NCBI RefSeq assembly: GCF_003236395.1
Contig: NZ_POUD01000005.1
Location: 25,365 to 89,364, forward strand
Reading direction: 5' to 3'
Length of the DNA stretch: 64,000 bases
From: Nonomuraea aridisoli
GTDB lineage: Bacteria; Actinomycetota; Actinomycetes; Streptosporangiales; Streptosporangiaceae
The notes under the pieces are model-generated. The model searched no databases. It was not told the DNA's origin and worked only from the letters and a program-made list of their open reading frames with translations. The position numbers and the translations under genes were made by a program. Positions 39,391-47,034 of the stretch are shown here, piece by piece. Within the stretch, counting starts at the first letter, position 1; each line of letters starts with the position of its first letter.

Positions 39391-40380
39391 ATGGCCTTTT
39401 CTCAGGACAAGGGCCGACATCGGCGCGGTCGTTGGTGGCGGCGCGGATCTTACCTGTTCTCGCGCCGCAGTGAGGCGCCCCCCGACGCCGACCGCTCGTT
39501 CTGGTCCAGCGTCCGTGAGAGGCGCCAGGAGGCGCGCGCGGCGGGGCGCGGGCGTGGTGGTCCGGAGCAGCGCCGCCGGGCGCGCGAGAGCGAGCTGAAC
39601 GGCGTCCGTCCCGCTGTGGAGCCGCCCGAACGGCGGCGGGTCGGCTGGGACGCCCCCCGCGAGCGCCGCGAGCGCCTGTCCGCGGCCGTGGCCGAGAGCC
39701 CGCGCTACACCTGGTACGACTTCGAGCTCGACGACCGGCCCATGGAGGCCCGGCCGCACCGGCCGGAGGCCCCTTCGCTGGGCGACGGCCTGCGCCACTG
39801 CGGCCGGCTGGAGGAGGTCCTGCACCGGCAGTGGGACGCCCAGCAGGGCCCGCCGCCGCCCGAGGTCGTCCGCGCGGTGGAGAGCCTGGCCCGGCTGCCC
39901 GACCGGCTCAAGGACAAGCTGGCCGACGGGCTGGAGGGCATCTACGTGGGCGCGGGCGGCGTCCCTGACCTCGACGACATGGGCTACTTACGCGGCGCGC
40001 CGCTCCCGTCGGGCCGCGCGACCTGGGACATCTGCGCGGGTGCGTACGGCGACCGCAAGATCGTCGTGGGGGACCGGCCCTCGCCCACGCCCGACGTGAT
40101 GATGCACGAGGTCGGCCACGCCATCGACGACATCGACGCGGCGTACGGCACGTGGGTCTCGGACTCGCCGGAGTTCGTCCGGCTCTACGAGGCGGCCCTG
40201 CCGCTGCTGGCCTCGTCGTTCCACCGCCAGGGAGGCGGGCTCGGCCGCAAGGAGTTCTTCGCCGACGCCTTCGCCGCCATCGCCTCCCGCCAGCGCCCGG
40301 CCCTCGTGGACATGCTCGGGGGCGACACGCGCATGGCGCTCGACATCATGCTGTTCTTCAACCGGCGCTACGGAATCTAG
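39391..40380 (+). CDS. HExxH zinc metallopeptidase, possibly ATLF-like
   Basis: This 329-residue protein has a strongly basic, disordered N-terminus (about 1-95) without a signal peptide, then a folded domain. The domain has a zinc-peptidase motif DVMMHEVGHAIDD (H239, E240, H243) and a probable third ligand in RKEFFADAFAA (E288). The combination of HExxHxxD with a later EFFADAFA resembles the anthrax lethal factor-like/Pro-Pro endopeptidase group, but the family is an inference. GGAGAGG precedes the ATG at 39391; an upstream in-frame ATG at 39337 would add 18 residues. It is followed 10 bases later by a small acidic protein. Confidence 0.78.
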   Translation: MAFSQDKGRHRRGRWWRRGSYLFSRRSEAPPDADRSFWSSVRERRQEARAAGRGRGGPEQRRRARESELNGVRPAVEPPERRRVGWDAPRERRERLSAAVAESPRYTWYDFELDDRPMEARPHRPEAPSLGDGLRHCGRLEEVLHRQWDAQQGPPPPEVVRAVESLARLPDRLKDKLADGLEGIYVGAGGVPDLDDMGYLRGAPLPSGRATWDICAGAYGDRKIVVGDRPSPTPDVMMHEVGHAIDDIDAAYGTWVSDSPEFVRLYEAALPLLASSFHRQGGGLGRKEFFADAFAAIASRQRPALVDMLGGDTRMALDIMLFFNRRYGI

Positions 40381-40390
40381 GTGATCGGCC

Positions 40391-40633
40391 ATGTACGTCA
40401 TCCGGCTCGCGGACGGGACCCTTCGCGTGCCCCGGAGCCTGACCAGCGAGGACGGGCGTCTGATCGGCAACGCGTACGTGGAGGTCCAGCCCGGCGATCC
40501 CGACTACGAGCAGTGGCTGCCGGAGTCGCTGACCGAGGAGGAGGCGCAGGTGCGCCGCCGGCGCTGGGAGGAGGAGAACGACGAGCTGGAGCGTGAGTTC
40601 CTGGCCTTCAAGGCCGAGCAGGAAGACGCCTGA
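40391..40633 (+). CDS. Small acidic protein paired with the metallopeptidase
   Basis: This 80-residue protein has an N-terminal beta-rich half (MYVIRLADGTLRVPRSL in part, GNAYVEVQPGDPDYEQW) and a C-terminal charged helix with many Glu residues that may form a coiled coil (TEEEAQVRRRRWEEEN, ELEREFLAFKAEQEDA). It starts 10 bases after the peptidase stop, with AGGTGATC as a possible ribosome-binding site. I do not recognise the family. Co-transcription suggests a substrate, inhibitor or adaptor of the peptidase. Confidence 0.72.
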   Translation: MYVIRLADGTLRVPRSLTSEDGRLIGNAYVEVQPGDPDYEQWLPESLTEEEAQVRRRRWEEENDELEREFLAFKAEQEDA

Positions 40634-40731
40634 TCAGGAGGGAACGGACAGACGCCAGCCACGGTCGGCGGTTGGCGCCGTCCCGTGCTCCACCGTACGG
40701 AGGTGTGGTGGCGGGGAAGCACACGAACAGT

Positions 40732-40783
40732 GGTCCCGCCAGCGGTGATCCTGGGACAGTGGCTGCTCCCGTGCGGCGGGACC
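40732..40783. terminator. Inverted repeat between convergent genes, possible terminator
   Basis: GGTCCCGCC (40732-40740) pairs with GGCGGGACC (40775-40783) across 34 bases that can fold further. It lies in the 192-base gap between the acidic-protein gene and bldC, which converge. No other feature was found in the gap. Confidence 0.4.
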
Positions 40784-40825
40784 GTGAACGGCCCGCCGAC
40801 GCGGGATCACCGGCTGGACGGAACG

Positions 40826-41047
40826 TCAGACGCGCGGGGACTCACCTGCAGGCCTGTCGGCCGTGAGAACGTCCTCGCCTCGGAGAAGGGCGTGCACTTC
40901 CGATTCACGGAAGCGCCGGTGCCCTCCGGGGGTGCGGATACTGCTGATGCGGCCTGCCGCTGCCCAGCGTGTAACCGTCTTTGGGTCTACCCGGAAGAGG
41001 GCGGCAACCTCTCCTGGGGTCAGCAGACGCTCGCTGCTACTCTCCAC
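40826..41047 (-). CDS. bldC: Developmental regulator BldC
   Basis: BldC is a small MerR-like DNA-binding protein that coats tandem repeats in promoters and delays sporulation genes in Streptomyces. The 73-residue protein is nearly all winged helix-turn-helix: LLTPGEVAALFRVDPKTVTRWA, then SIRTPGGHRRFRESEVHALL. This is almost the same as the Streptomyces protein. The GTG at 41047 is chosen because GGGGGAG stands 7-8 bases upstream; a TTG one codon earlier is possible. It has a long AT-rich upstream region (41051-41303). Confidence 0.93.
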   Translation of the reverse strand: MESSSERLLTPGEVAALFRVDPKTVTRWAAAGRISSIRTPGGHRRFRESEVHALLRGEDVLTADRPAGESPRV

Positions 41048-41050
41048 CAA

Positions 41051-41303
41051 TCTCTCCCCCTCGCATCCCGCTTCCTGCCAGCGGGCGGACAGGTAACCAG
41101 TGTGTCGAGCGAAGCCTGATTTATCCGTGGTTTTCTACAAAGATCACGGGTTGTTATCAGCTGACTGCCCGATTGTTATATGATAGAGCCTCTTTGGGGC
41201 TCTCGTGGGTGTTTCTTTACGAAACTCCCTAACTGGGAACAGTAGCAGTGCTCGCGTTCGGTGCGAAGAGCGACCTGTGCACGGGTCCGAGTAACCTCGA
41301 CGT
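41051..41303. other. AT-rich divergent control region of bldC and the DUF4229 gene
   Basis: These 253 bases are markedly less GC-rich than the rest, especially 41110-41230. They contain the stretch TTGTTATATGATAG and a hairpin AGAGCC-N7-GGCTCT near 41186-41204 followed by a T-rich run. TAACCT (41292-41297) ends 6 bases before the DUF4229-like GTG. No further gene is apparent. The length fits a complex bldC promoter, but individual elements facing bldC could not be fixed. Confidence 0.5.
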
Positions 41304-41522
41304 GTGCGTCCCGTTCTCGTTTACACACTGTGCCGGATCGGCCTGTTCGCCGTGACACTCTTGGTGCTGTTGCTGCTCGGCCTGCATAACCCGTTCGTGC
41401 TGATCGTCGCGTCGTTTGTGATCAGCGGGGTGGCGAGCTACGTCCTGCTGTCCAAACAGCGTGACGCTGTGAGCGAACGCATCAGCAACAAGATCGACCG
41501 GCCGAAGCCGCAAAGCGACTAG
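41304..41522 (+). CDS. DUF4229-like small membrane protein
   Basis: This 72-residue protein has two hydrophobic helices (about 8-26 and 30-48) with a short turn LHNPF between them. A cytoplasmic tail LLSKQRDAVSERISNKIDRPK follows, the pattern of the DUF4229 family. Its function is unknown; the family is often encoded near menaquinone genes in actinobacteria, as here (menG is 1.3 kb away). GTG start lies 6 bases after a TAACCT -10 box, suggesting leaderless translation. Its stop overlaps the convergent beta-propeller gene by 4 bases. Confidence 0.82.
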   Translation: MRPVLVYTLCRIGLFAVTLLVLLLLGLHNPFVLIVASFVISGVASYVLLSKQRDAVSERISNKIDRPKPQSD

Positions 41523-42727
41523 CCCAGGGGGAACATGCCAATCCGGGCATGGTACTCCCGTCCGAGCCGCGTGGTGTCGCTACCGACAAGTAGTCCACGG
41601 CTGTGGGTGTAAAACGCCTTCACGCCGATGCCGCGCTCCCGCCCCGGATTCCAACTGAGGGCCTTTCCGGTGCGGGGATGAATGGCCCCGATGCCCGGCC
41701 GCGCCACCGCTCCCGGGCCTGCCGAGTCCCGGCCCTTCGGATTGTCCAGCCAGCGCTGGTGGCCGCCGACGTAGACGGCCGCCCCTGTCATCACCGCGAC
41801 GGAGTAGAGCGAGTCGCCGCCGGTGTGGTTGACCCAGGTCGGCTTGACGGCCGAGCCCTTGGCGTAGGTCTCGAACCTGGCGGTCGTGTCGCACATGCCG
41901 CTCTTGGTGCCGCCCGTGGTGACGACCGCGAAGAAGCGCCCGTCGGGGGAGAAGTCGATCCCCCGTACGTACGAGGGGAACGCCTCGTCGCACTTGCGGG
42001 CGTAGGCGTCGGTCCGCCAGGGGGCGACCTTGGCCGTGCGCCCGCTGACGTCGATGAGCCCGAGCTGCGGCCGCGACCTGCCGTCGAGCGTGGTGAACGA
42101 GCCGTCCACCGCCAGCCGGTCGCGTGAGAGCGCCATCGCGTAGACCTTCACCCGTGACGACAGCGGCTTGCCGGGCGTCACGGTGAACGCCGGGTCGAGC
42201 GCCCCCGTGGCCGCGTCGAGCCTGGCCAGGGCGGTGCGCGGGCTGACGAAGTCACCGCCGGCGTAGAGCCGGGAGCCCTGCCTGGCCAGCGTCGAGACCA
42301 TGCCGCCGCCGATGCGCGGCGCGAAACCGGGCACGGTCGCGCCGTCCGTCAGGCGCAGCTTGGCCAGCGCCCGCGGCGCGCGGTGGTTGACGCCCCAGAA
42401 GTCGCCGCCGACGTAGACGGTGCCGCCGTCGCCGGGGGCCAGCGCGTGGACGGTGCCGCCCACGTTGGGCGCGAAGCCGGGCAGGATGCGGCCGGTGTTG
42501 AGGTCGTAGGCGAAGAGGTTGGCCCGCGCGTGGACGGTGCGGCGGGAGGCGTCGCTCACTTCGCTGAACGAGCCGCCGACGACGACGGTGCGGCCGACGA
42601 CGGTGATGGCGTTGACGATGCCGTCGAGCACGTGGGGCGTGTTGTCGACCGGGTTGGCCGAGACGACGCGGGTGTGCGCGACGGGGGCCGAGGCGAGGAA
42701 CGCCGCAAGGGCGACACGAGCAAGCAT
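41519..42727 (-). CDS. Secreted beta-propeller protein (delta-60-repeat type)
   Basis: This 402-residue protein has a short signal peptide (LARVALAAFLASAPVAHT) and repeated blades. Each blade has an aromatic/Gly turn of the kind VVVGGSFSEVS, VYVGGDFWGVN, LYAGGDFVSP and VYVGGHQRWL, alternating with NLFAYDLNTGRILPGFAPNVGG-like segments (in part). This pattern is the delta-60 repeat of extracellular actinobacterial proteins. No catalytic motif is visible; it probably binds a ligand or surface polymer. Two Cys around CDEAFP and MCDTT may pair. Confidence 0.82.
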   Translation of the reverse strand: MLARVALAAFLASAPVAHTRVVSANPVDNTPHVLDGIVNAITVVGRTVVVGGSFSEVSDASRRTVHARANLFAYDLNTGRILPGFAPNVGGTVHALAPGDGGTVYVGGDFWGVNHRAPRALAKLRLTDGATVPGFAPRIGGGMVSTLARQGSRLYAGGDFVSPRTALARLDAATGALDPAFTVTPGKPLSSRVKVYAMALSRDRLAVDGSFTTLDGRSRPQLGLIDVSGRTAKVAPWRTDAYARKCDEAFPSYVRGIDFSPDGRFFAVVTTGGTKSGMCDTTARFETYAKGSAVKPTWVNHTGGDSLYSVAVMTGAAVYVGGHQRWLDNPKGRDSAGPGAVARPGIGAIHPRTGKALSWNPGRERGIGVKAFYTHSRGLLVGSDTTRLGREYHARIGMFPLG

Positions 42728-42792
42728 TCGCCAATTCCTAGCAGACGTTGCGTAGTGTCGTGGCTACTTTCTGTTGATTGTCCTGATAGCAA

Positions 42793-42817
42793 GGGGGGAC
42801 GCGCCCCCCAATAGGCT
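42793..42817 (+). promoter_or_regulatory. menG -10 box with G6/C6 inverted repeat in its spacer
   Basis: TAGGCT (42812-42817) is followed by 6 bases and the menG ATG, so the mRNA is probably leaderless. Directly upstream, GGGGGG-ACGCG-CCCCCC (42793-42809) fills the place of the -10/-35 spacer. No -35 hexamer is recognisable. The repeat could be an operator or a DNA structure affecting promoter opening. Confidence 0.45.
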
Positions 42818-42823
42818 GTGGGC

Positions 42824-43540
42824 ATGACGCGCGCTCAGTTGGACAAACAGCCGGACGAGGTCGCCGCGATGTTCGATCGCACCGCCCGGCGCTACGACTT
42901 GGTCAATGACGTGATCTCGCTGGGTCAGGTCAGGCTCTGGCGCAGGGCGGTGGCCGCCGCCGTCGACGCCGGGCCGGGCGAGGTCGTCCTCGACCTGGGG
43001 GCCGGCACCGGCACCTCGACCGACGCGTTCACCACGCTGGGCGCGCGGGCGATCGCCTCCGACTTCTCGCTCGGCATGCTCCGCACCGGCGTGCGCCGCC
43101 ACGGCGGCAACGCGCTGAGCGGCGCGGGCGTGCCCTTCATCGCGGGCGACGCGCTGCGGCTGCCGTTCGCCGACGAGGCCTTCGACGCGGTGACGATCTC
43201 GGTGGCGCTGCGCAACGTCCACGACACCGAGCAGGCGCTGCGCGAGATGCTGCGGGTGACCAAGCCGGGCGGGCGGCTGGTGATCCTCGAGTTCTCGCAC
43301 GTGACGTTCGGGCCGTTCGACCTGGTCTACCGCGAATATCTGATGAAGCTGCTGCCGAAGGTGGCCAAGGTGTTCGGGTCCAACGACGACTCCTACGAAT
43401 ACCTGGCCGAGTCGATCAGGGACTGGCCCGACCAGGCGACGCTGGCGCGCACGATCCAGCGGGCCGGTTGGGAACGCGTCGCCTGGCGCAACCTCACAAT
43501 GGGGATCGTCGCGCTGCATCGCGGCTTCAAGCCCGCCTGA
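42824..43540 (+). CDS. menG: Demethylmenaquinone methyltransferase
   Basis: MenG/UbiE methylates demethylmenaquinone with SAM, the last step of menaquinone synthesis at the membrane. The 238-residue protein has [19 protein letters not shown] at the N-terminus, the SAM loop [50 protein letters not shown] (in parts) and late [20 protein letters not shown] [15 protein letters not shown]. These are diagnostic of the MenG/UbiE family. The ATG at 42824 lies 6 bases after a -10 box; a GTG two codons upstream is possible. Confidence 0.94.
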   Translation: MTRAQLDKQPDEVAAMFDRTARRYDLVNDVISLGQVRLWRRAVAAAVDAGPGEVVLDLGAGTGTSTDAFTTLGARAIASDFSLGMLRTGVRRHGGNALSGAGVPFIAGDALRLPFADEAFDAVTISVALRNVHDTEQALREMLRVTKPGGRLVILEFSHVTFGPFDLVYREYLMKLLPKVAKVFGSNDDSYEYLAESIRDWPDQATLARTIQRAGWERVAWRNLTMGIVALHRGFKPA

Positions 43541-43737
43541 GGTTCGGCGAAAATCGTCTTTTCCGACAGGCCGCAATTACCGGGCGGGCGTGCCGGCGCG
43601 GGGAATTTCCCGGCGTGACGGCGAGTCTTCGTCTCTGGTTGAAAATCTAATCATTTCCGGTGACGACCCGCGCGGGGATAAGCAAAGACGGGCGAAATCA
43701 TTCGGCGCCGCTGAGCTGGGCGGGTCCGCGACATGAC

Positions 43738-43762
43738 GCGGTCCGCGCCCGGCGCGGACCGC
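43738..43762. terminator. Strong GC-rich hairpin
   Basis: GCGGTCCGCGC-CCG-GCGCGGACCGC is a perfect 11-base stem with a 3-base loop. It lies about 200 bases after menG and about 150 bases before the presumed reductase promoter, so it probably isolates the two units. There is no T tract. Confidence 0.5.
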
Positions 43763-43894
43763 CCGCACTCCCCGCGAGCGCGGGCGAACCGGGGCGACCC
43801 AGAAAGATGATCATGATGGTGCGGCCCAGGGGACACGCCACCCCCTCCGATCACAGTCCGGCCCCCCGACTGCCACTATGTACAGCAAAAGCAG

Positions 43895-43900
43895 TAGACT
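43895..43900 (+). promoter_or_regulatory. Probable -10 element of the reductase-nuo region
   Basis: TAGACT is a good TANNNT match. The -35 region is weak (CTGCCA 19 bases upstream). The predicted start is near 43907, just before the Rex operator, so Rex would sit on the first transcribed bases. Confidence 0.4.
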
Positions 43901-43914
43901 GCGGGCCGATAAGT

Positions 43915-43932
43915 TTGTGAAGGGGTTCACAA
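43915..43932. promoter_or_regulatory. Perfect Rex operator (ROP) upstream of geranylgeranyl reductase and nuo
   Basis: TTGTGAAGGGGTTCACAA matches the Rex consensus TTGTGAA-N4-TTCACAA at every defined base and is a perfect dyad outside the N4 centre. It lies 146 bases before the reductase ATG and about 1.45 kb before nuoA. Rex encoded at 24979-25656 is the expected ligand; complex I genes are known Rex targets in Streptomyces. Confidence 0.93.
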
Positions 43933-43988
43933 AGGAACGAAGGCGCCAAACCCCGAGGCCTTCGAGCGTGTAGGGACAGGACAGTCCA

Positions 43989-44081
43989 GTGACCGTGCCA
44001 ACAGCCGCCCGCCAGGGGCACGAGCCCGCCGCGAGACAGCGCTGTCCGGGCGCACGAGTGGTGAGGCGGGCGCGATCATGA
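43989..44081 (+). CDS. Candidate 30-residue leader peptide coupled to the reductase gene
   Basis: A GTG frame with AGGACAG 7 bases upstream runs 30 codons and ends in a TGA overlapping the reductase ATG as ATGA. The peptide is Arg/Ala-rich (ending VVRRARS) and has no known family. The overlap geometry is the same as in the real operons of this window, so it may couple translation or sense charged tRNA. It could also be chance in high-GC DNA. Confidence 0.35.
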   Translation: MTVPTAARQGHEPAARQRCPGARVVRRARS

Positions 44082-45316
44082 GCACCGTTGACGCCGACGT
44101 CATCGTCGTCGGCGCAGGCCCGGCAGGTTCCGCCAGCGCGTTCTACCTGGCCGCGGCCGGGCTCGACGTCCTGCTGCTGGAGAAGACCAGGTTCCCGAGG
44201 GAGAAGGTCTGCGGCGACGGCCTGACGCCGCGTGCCGTCAAGCAGCTGCTCAACATGGGCGTCGACGTCGACGCGCCGGGCTGGGTCAGGAACAAGGGCC
44301 TGCGCGTCGCCGGCGGCGGCATGCGCTTCGAGCTCGACTGGCCGCAGCTCGAGCGCTTCCCCGACTTCGGCCTCGTCCGCACGCGCCAGGACTTCGACCA
44401 GATCATGGCCGCCCACGCCGTCAAGAGCGGCGCGCGCCTCATGGAGGGCGTCACCGTCACCGGCCCGATCCTCGACGACCGCAGCGGCCACATCGTGGGC
44501 GTCACCACCAAGGACGGCCGCGAGTTCCGCAGCCGCGTGGTCGTCGCCGCCGACGGCAACAGCACCCGCCTGGCCCTCGGCATGGGCCTGCACAAGCGGG
44601 AGGACCGCCCGATGGGCGTCGCCGTGCGCACGTACTTCGAGAGCCCGCGCCACGACGACGACTACCTCGAGATCTGGCTGGAGCTGCGCGACGCCGAGAC
44701 GCTCCTGCCCGGCTACGGCTGGATCTTCGGCGTCGGCGACGGCACCGCCAACGTGGGCCTCGGGCTGCTCAACACCAGCGAGCAGTTCAAGAACATCGAC
44801 TACCGCGACCTGCTGCGGCGCTGGTGCCGGTCGATGCCCGAGGAGTGGGGCTTCACCCAGGAGAACATGACGGGCCCGATCCGCGGCGCCGCGCTCCCGA
44901 TGGCCTTCAACCGGCAACCCCACTACACGCGCGGCCTGATGCTCGTGGGAGACTCCGGCGGGTCGATCAACCCGTTCAACGGCGAGGGCATCGCCTACGC
45001 CATGGAGACCGGAGAGATCGCCGCCGAGATCATCGCCAAGGCCCTCAAGGGCACCACGCCCGCCCAGCGGGAGCGGACTCTGCGGACCTACCCCCAGGTG
45101 CTGAAGGACGCCTACGGCGGATACTTCACCCTCGGCAGGTGGTTCGTCGAGGCGATCGGGAAGCCCGGTGTCATGAGCTTCGGCACCAGGCACGGGCTAC
45201 CCCATCCGAGGCTGATGCGCTTCGCGCTCAAACTCCTTGGTAACCTCACGGACCGGCGAGGCGATGCGTCGGACATGATCATTAACGCACTCTCGAAGGT
45301 CGCGCCACCAGCATGA
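44078..45316 (+). CDS. Geranylgeranyl reductase family FAD protein
   Basis: This 412-residue flavoprotein saturates double bonds of isoprenoid chains. It has the dinucleotide motif VIVVGAGPAGSASAFYLA at the N-terminus, EKTRFPREKVCGDGLTPRAV as the family signature, a middle FAD motif VVVAADGNSTRLA and GLMLVGDSGGSINPFNGEGIAYAME (in parts) as the second FAD site. The location between menG and nuo, near a polyprenyl diphosphate synthase, suggests that it reduces the menaquinone side chain, as MenJ does in mycobacteria. It may share a Rex-controlled promoter with nuoA, 65 bases downstream. Confidence 0.92.
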   Translation: MSTVDADVIVVGAGPAGSASAFYLAAAGLDVLLLEKTRFPREKVCGDGLTPRAVKQLLNMGVDVDAPGWVRNKGLRVAGGGMRFELDWPQLERFPDFGLVRTRQDFDQIMAAHAVKSGARLMEGVTVTGPILDDRSGHIVGVTTKDGREFRSRVVVAADGNSTRLALGMGLHKREDRPMGVAVRTYFESPRHDDDYLEIWLELRDAETLLPGYGWIFGVGDGTANVGLGLLNTSEQFKNIDYRDLLRRWCRSMPEEWGFTQENMTGPIRGAALPMAFNRQPHYTRGLMLVGDSGGSINPFNGEGIAYAMETGEIAAEIIAKALKGTTPAQRERTLRTYPQVLKDAYGGYFTLGRWFVEAIGKPGVMSFGTRHGLPHPRLMRFALKLLGNLTDRRGDASDMIINALSKVAPPA

Positions 45317-45380
45317 ATCTCAGAACTGACAGATCAGGCTGCGCGCCCGCGCGCGCGGCGACTCCGGAGGAGGCGTAGCG

Positions 45381-45776
45381 ATGGACCTTTACGTGCCCAT
45401 CCTGGTGCTCGCCGTTCTCGCGGGGGGCTTCGCGATCTTCTCGGTCGCCATCGCTCCCTTCACCGGTCCCAAGCGCTGGAACCGCGCCAAGCTCGACGCC
45501 TACGAATGCGGCATCGAGCCGACGCCCCAGCCTGTCGGTGGTGGACGGTTCCCGCTCAAATACATGGTCACGGCGATGCTCTTCATCGTCTTCGACATCG
45601 AGATCATCTTCCTCTACCCGTGGGCCGTCTCGTTCGCTCCGCAGACGGACGACCTCGGCCGCGTGCTCTCCTCGGGCCTGGGTCTGTTCGCGCTCGTCGA
45701 GATGCTGCTGTTCATCGTCACCGTGCTCGTCGCCTACGCGTACGTGTGGCGCCGCAAGGGTCTGGACTGGGACTGA
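45381..45776 (+). CDS. nuoA: NADH-quinone oxidoreductase subunit A
   Basis: NuoA is a small membrane subunit of complex I near the quinone tunnel. The 131-residue protein has three helices (about 5-25, 55-78, 90-112) and the family motif [46 protein letters not shown] (in parts) with its conserved loop Cys and acidic FDIE. GGAGGAGG stands 7 bases before the ATG. It opens a complete 14-gene nuo operon. Confidence 0.96.
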   Translation: MDLYVPILVLAVLAGGFAIFSVAIAPFTGPKRWNRAKLDAYECGIEPTPQPVGGGRFPLKYMVTAMLFIVFDIEIIFLYPWAVSFAPQTDDLGRVLSSGLGLFALVEMLLFIVTVLVAYAYVWRRKGLDWD

Positions 45777-45778
45777 AA

Positions 45779-46330
45779 ATGGGACTTGAAGAGAAACTCC
45801 CCAGCGGGTTCATCCTCAGCACGGTCGAGGCGGCCGCCGGGTGGGCGCGGAAGAACTCCGTGTGGCCGGCCACGTTCGGCCTCGCGTGCTGCGCCATCGA
45901 GCTGATGGCCACCGGCGGCCCCCACTACGACCTCGCGCGCTTCGGCATGGAGCGCGCTTCGGCGTCTCCCCGTCAGGCCGACCTCATGATCGTGGCCGGC
46001 CGGGTGTCGCAGAAGATGGCGCCGGTGCTGCGTCAGATCTACGACCAGATGGCCGAGCCCAAGTGGGTCATCGCCATGGGCGTGTGCGCCTCCAGCGGCG
46101 GCATGTTCAACAATTACGCCATCGTGCAAGGCGTCGACCACGTCGTGCCGGTCGACATCTACCTGCCCGGCTGCCCGCCGCGGCCCGAGATGCTGATCGA
46201 CGCGATCGTGAAGCTGCACGACAAGATCCAGAACATGAAGTTCGGCGCGCACCGCGCCAAGCAGATCGACGAGCTCGAGCTGCAGGCGCTGCGCACGCTG
46301 CCGCTGATCGACCAGGGGGCCGCGAAGTGA
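45779..46330 (+). CDS. nuoB: NADH-quinone oxidoreductase subunit B
   Basis: NuoB carries cluster N2, which hands electrons to menaquinone. The 183-residue protein has the four cluster ligands: C37-C38 in [11 protein letters not shown]103 in [11 protein letters not shown] and C132 in [23 protein letters not shown] marks the C-terminal part. The ATG is 2 bases after the nuoA stop. Its TGA overlaps the nuoC GTG. Confidence 0.97.
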   Translation: MGLEEKLPSGFILSTVEAAAGWARKNSVWPATFGLACCAIELMATGGPHYDLARFGMERASASPRQADLMIVAGRVSQKMAPVLRQIYDQMAEPKWVIAMGVCASSGGMFNNYAIVQGVDHVVPVDIYLPGCPPRPEMLIDAIVKLHDKIQNMKFGAHRAKQIDELELQALRTLPLIDQGAAK

Positions 46331-47034
46331 CCTCGCCCGACAACCTCCCCGAGGTCCCGGACGCGCAGGTTCCCGAGGTGCCGGCGGCCCCGGGTGGCCA
46401 GCAGGAGCCGCCGATCGCCCGGCGGGGCATGTTCGGCGCCCAGGACTCCGGCGACACCTCCGGCTACGGCGGGCTCGTCGTCCGCCGCGCCCCGCAGGTC
46501 TCGACGCCCCGCCCGTACGGGAGCTACTTCGACGAGGTCGTCGACGCCCTGGCGCTCGACGACGCGATCGAGCGCGTGGTCGTCGACCGCGGCGAGCTGA
46601 CCCTGCACGTCAAGCGCGAGCGCCTCGTCGAGGTCTGCCAGAAGCTGCGCGACGACCCCGCCCTGCGCTTCGAGCTGTCGCTCGGCGTCTCCGGGGTGCA
46701 CTACCCGCACCTGACGGGCGAGGAGCTGCACGCGGTCTACCACCTGTGCTCGATCACCCACAACAGGCGCGTGCGCGTGGAGGTGAGCTGCCCGGACGCC
46801 GACCCGCACATTCCATCGACCGTGGGCGTTTACCCTGGTCACGACTGGCATGAGCGTGAGACGTACGACTTCTTCGGGATCATCTTCGACGGTCACCCCG
46901 CGCTCACCCGGATCATGATGCCGGACGACTGGGAGGGGCACCCCCAGCGCAAGGACTACCCGCTCGGCGGCATCCCGGTCGAATACCGCGGCGCCACCAT
47001 CCCGTCGCCCGACCACAGGAGGAGCTACTCGTGA
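46327..47034 (+). CDS. nuoC: NADH-quinone oxidoreductase subunit C
   Basis: NuoC is a peripheral-arm subunit that packs on NuoD and NuoB. The 235-residue protein has a Pro-rich, probably flexible N-terminal extension (about 1-60) not needed in the core fold. The 30-kDa subunit domain contains [36 protein letters not shown] (in parts) and [21 protein letters not shown]. The WxxxErExyDmfGi-type signature is clear. It is separate from nuoD, unlike the nuoCD fusion of E. coli. GTG start overlaps nuoB by 4 bases. Confidence 0.96.
   Translation: MTSPDNLPEVPDAQVPEVPAAPGGQQEPPIARRGMFGAQDSGDTSGYGGLVVRRAPQVSTPRPYGSYFDEVVDALALDDAIERVVVDRGELTLHVKRERLVEVCQKLRDDPALRFELSLGVSGVHYPHLTGEELHAVYHLCSITHNRRVRVEVSCPDADPHIPSTVGVYPGHDWHERETYDFFGIIFDGHPALTRIMMPDDWEGHPQRKDYPLGGIPVEYRGATIPSPDHRRSYS

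Larger units (their letters stand above)
43541..44077. other. Long control region before the reductase-nuo block
   Basis: This 537-base stretch has no full-size gene. It contains a strong 11-base hairpin (43738-43762), a TAGACT -10-like box (43895-43900), a perfect Rex operator (43915-43932) and a 30-codon frame coupled to the next gene (43989-44081). A 12-base palindrome GACAGC-GCTGTC lies at 44035-44046. GGACAG at about 43975 can pair with CTGTCC at about 44042, so the leader RNA may be structured. The first 190 bases show nothing further. Confidence 0.65.

Noticed and set aside
43660..43920. An 86-codon plus-strand frame in the gap before the geranylgeranyl reductase
   Set aside because: It crosses the strong hairpin and runs into the Rex operator, has no ribosome-binding site, and its composition is Pro/Arg/Ala-rich without any motif.
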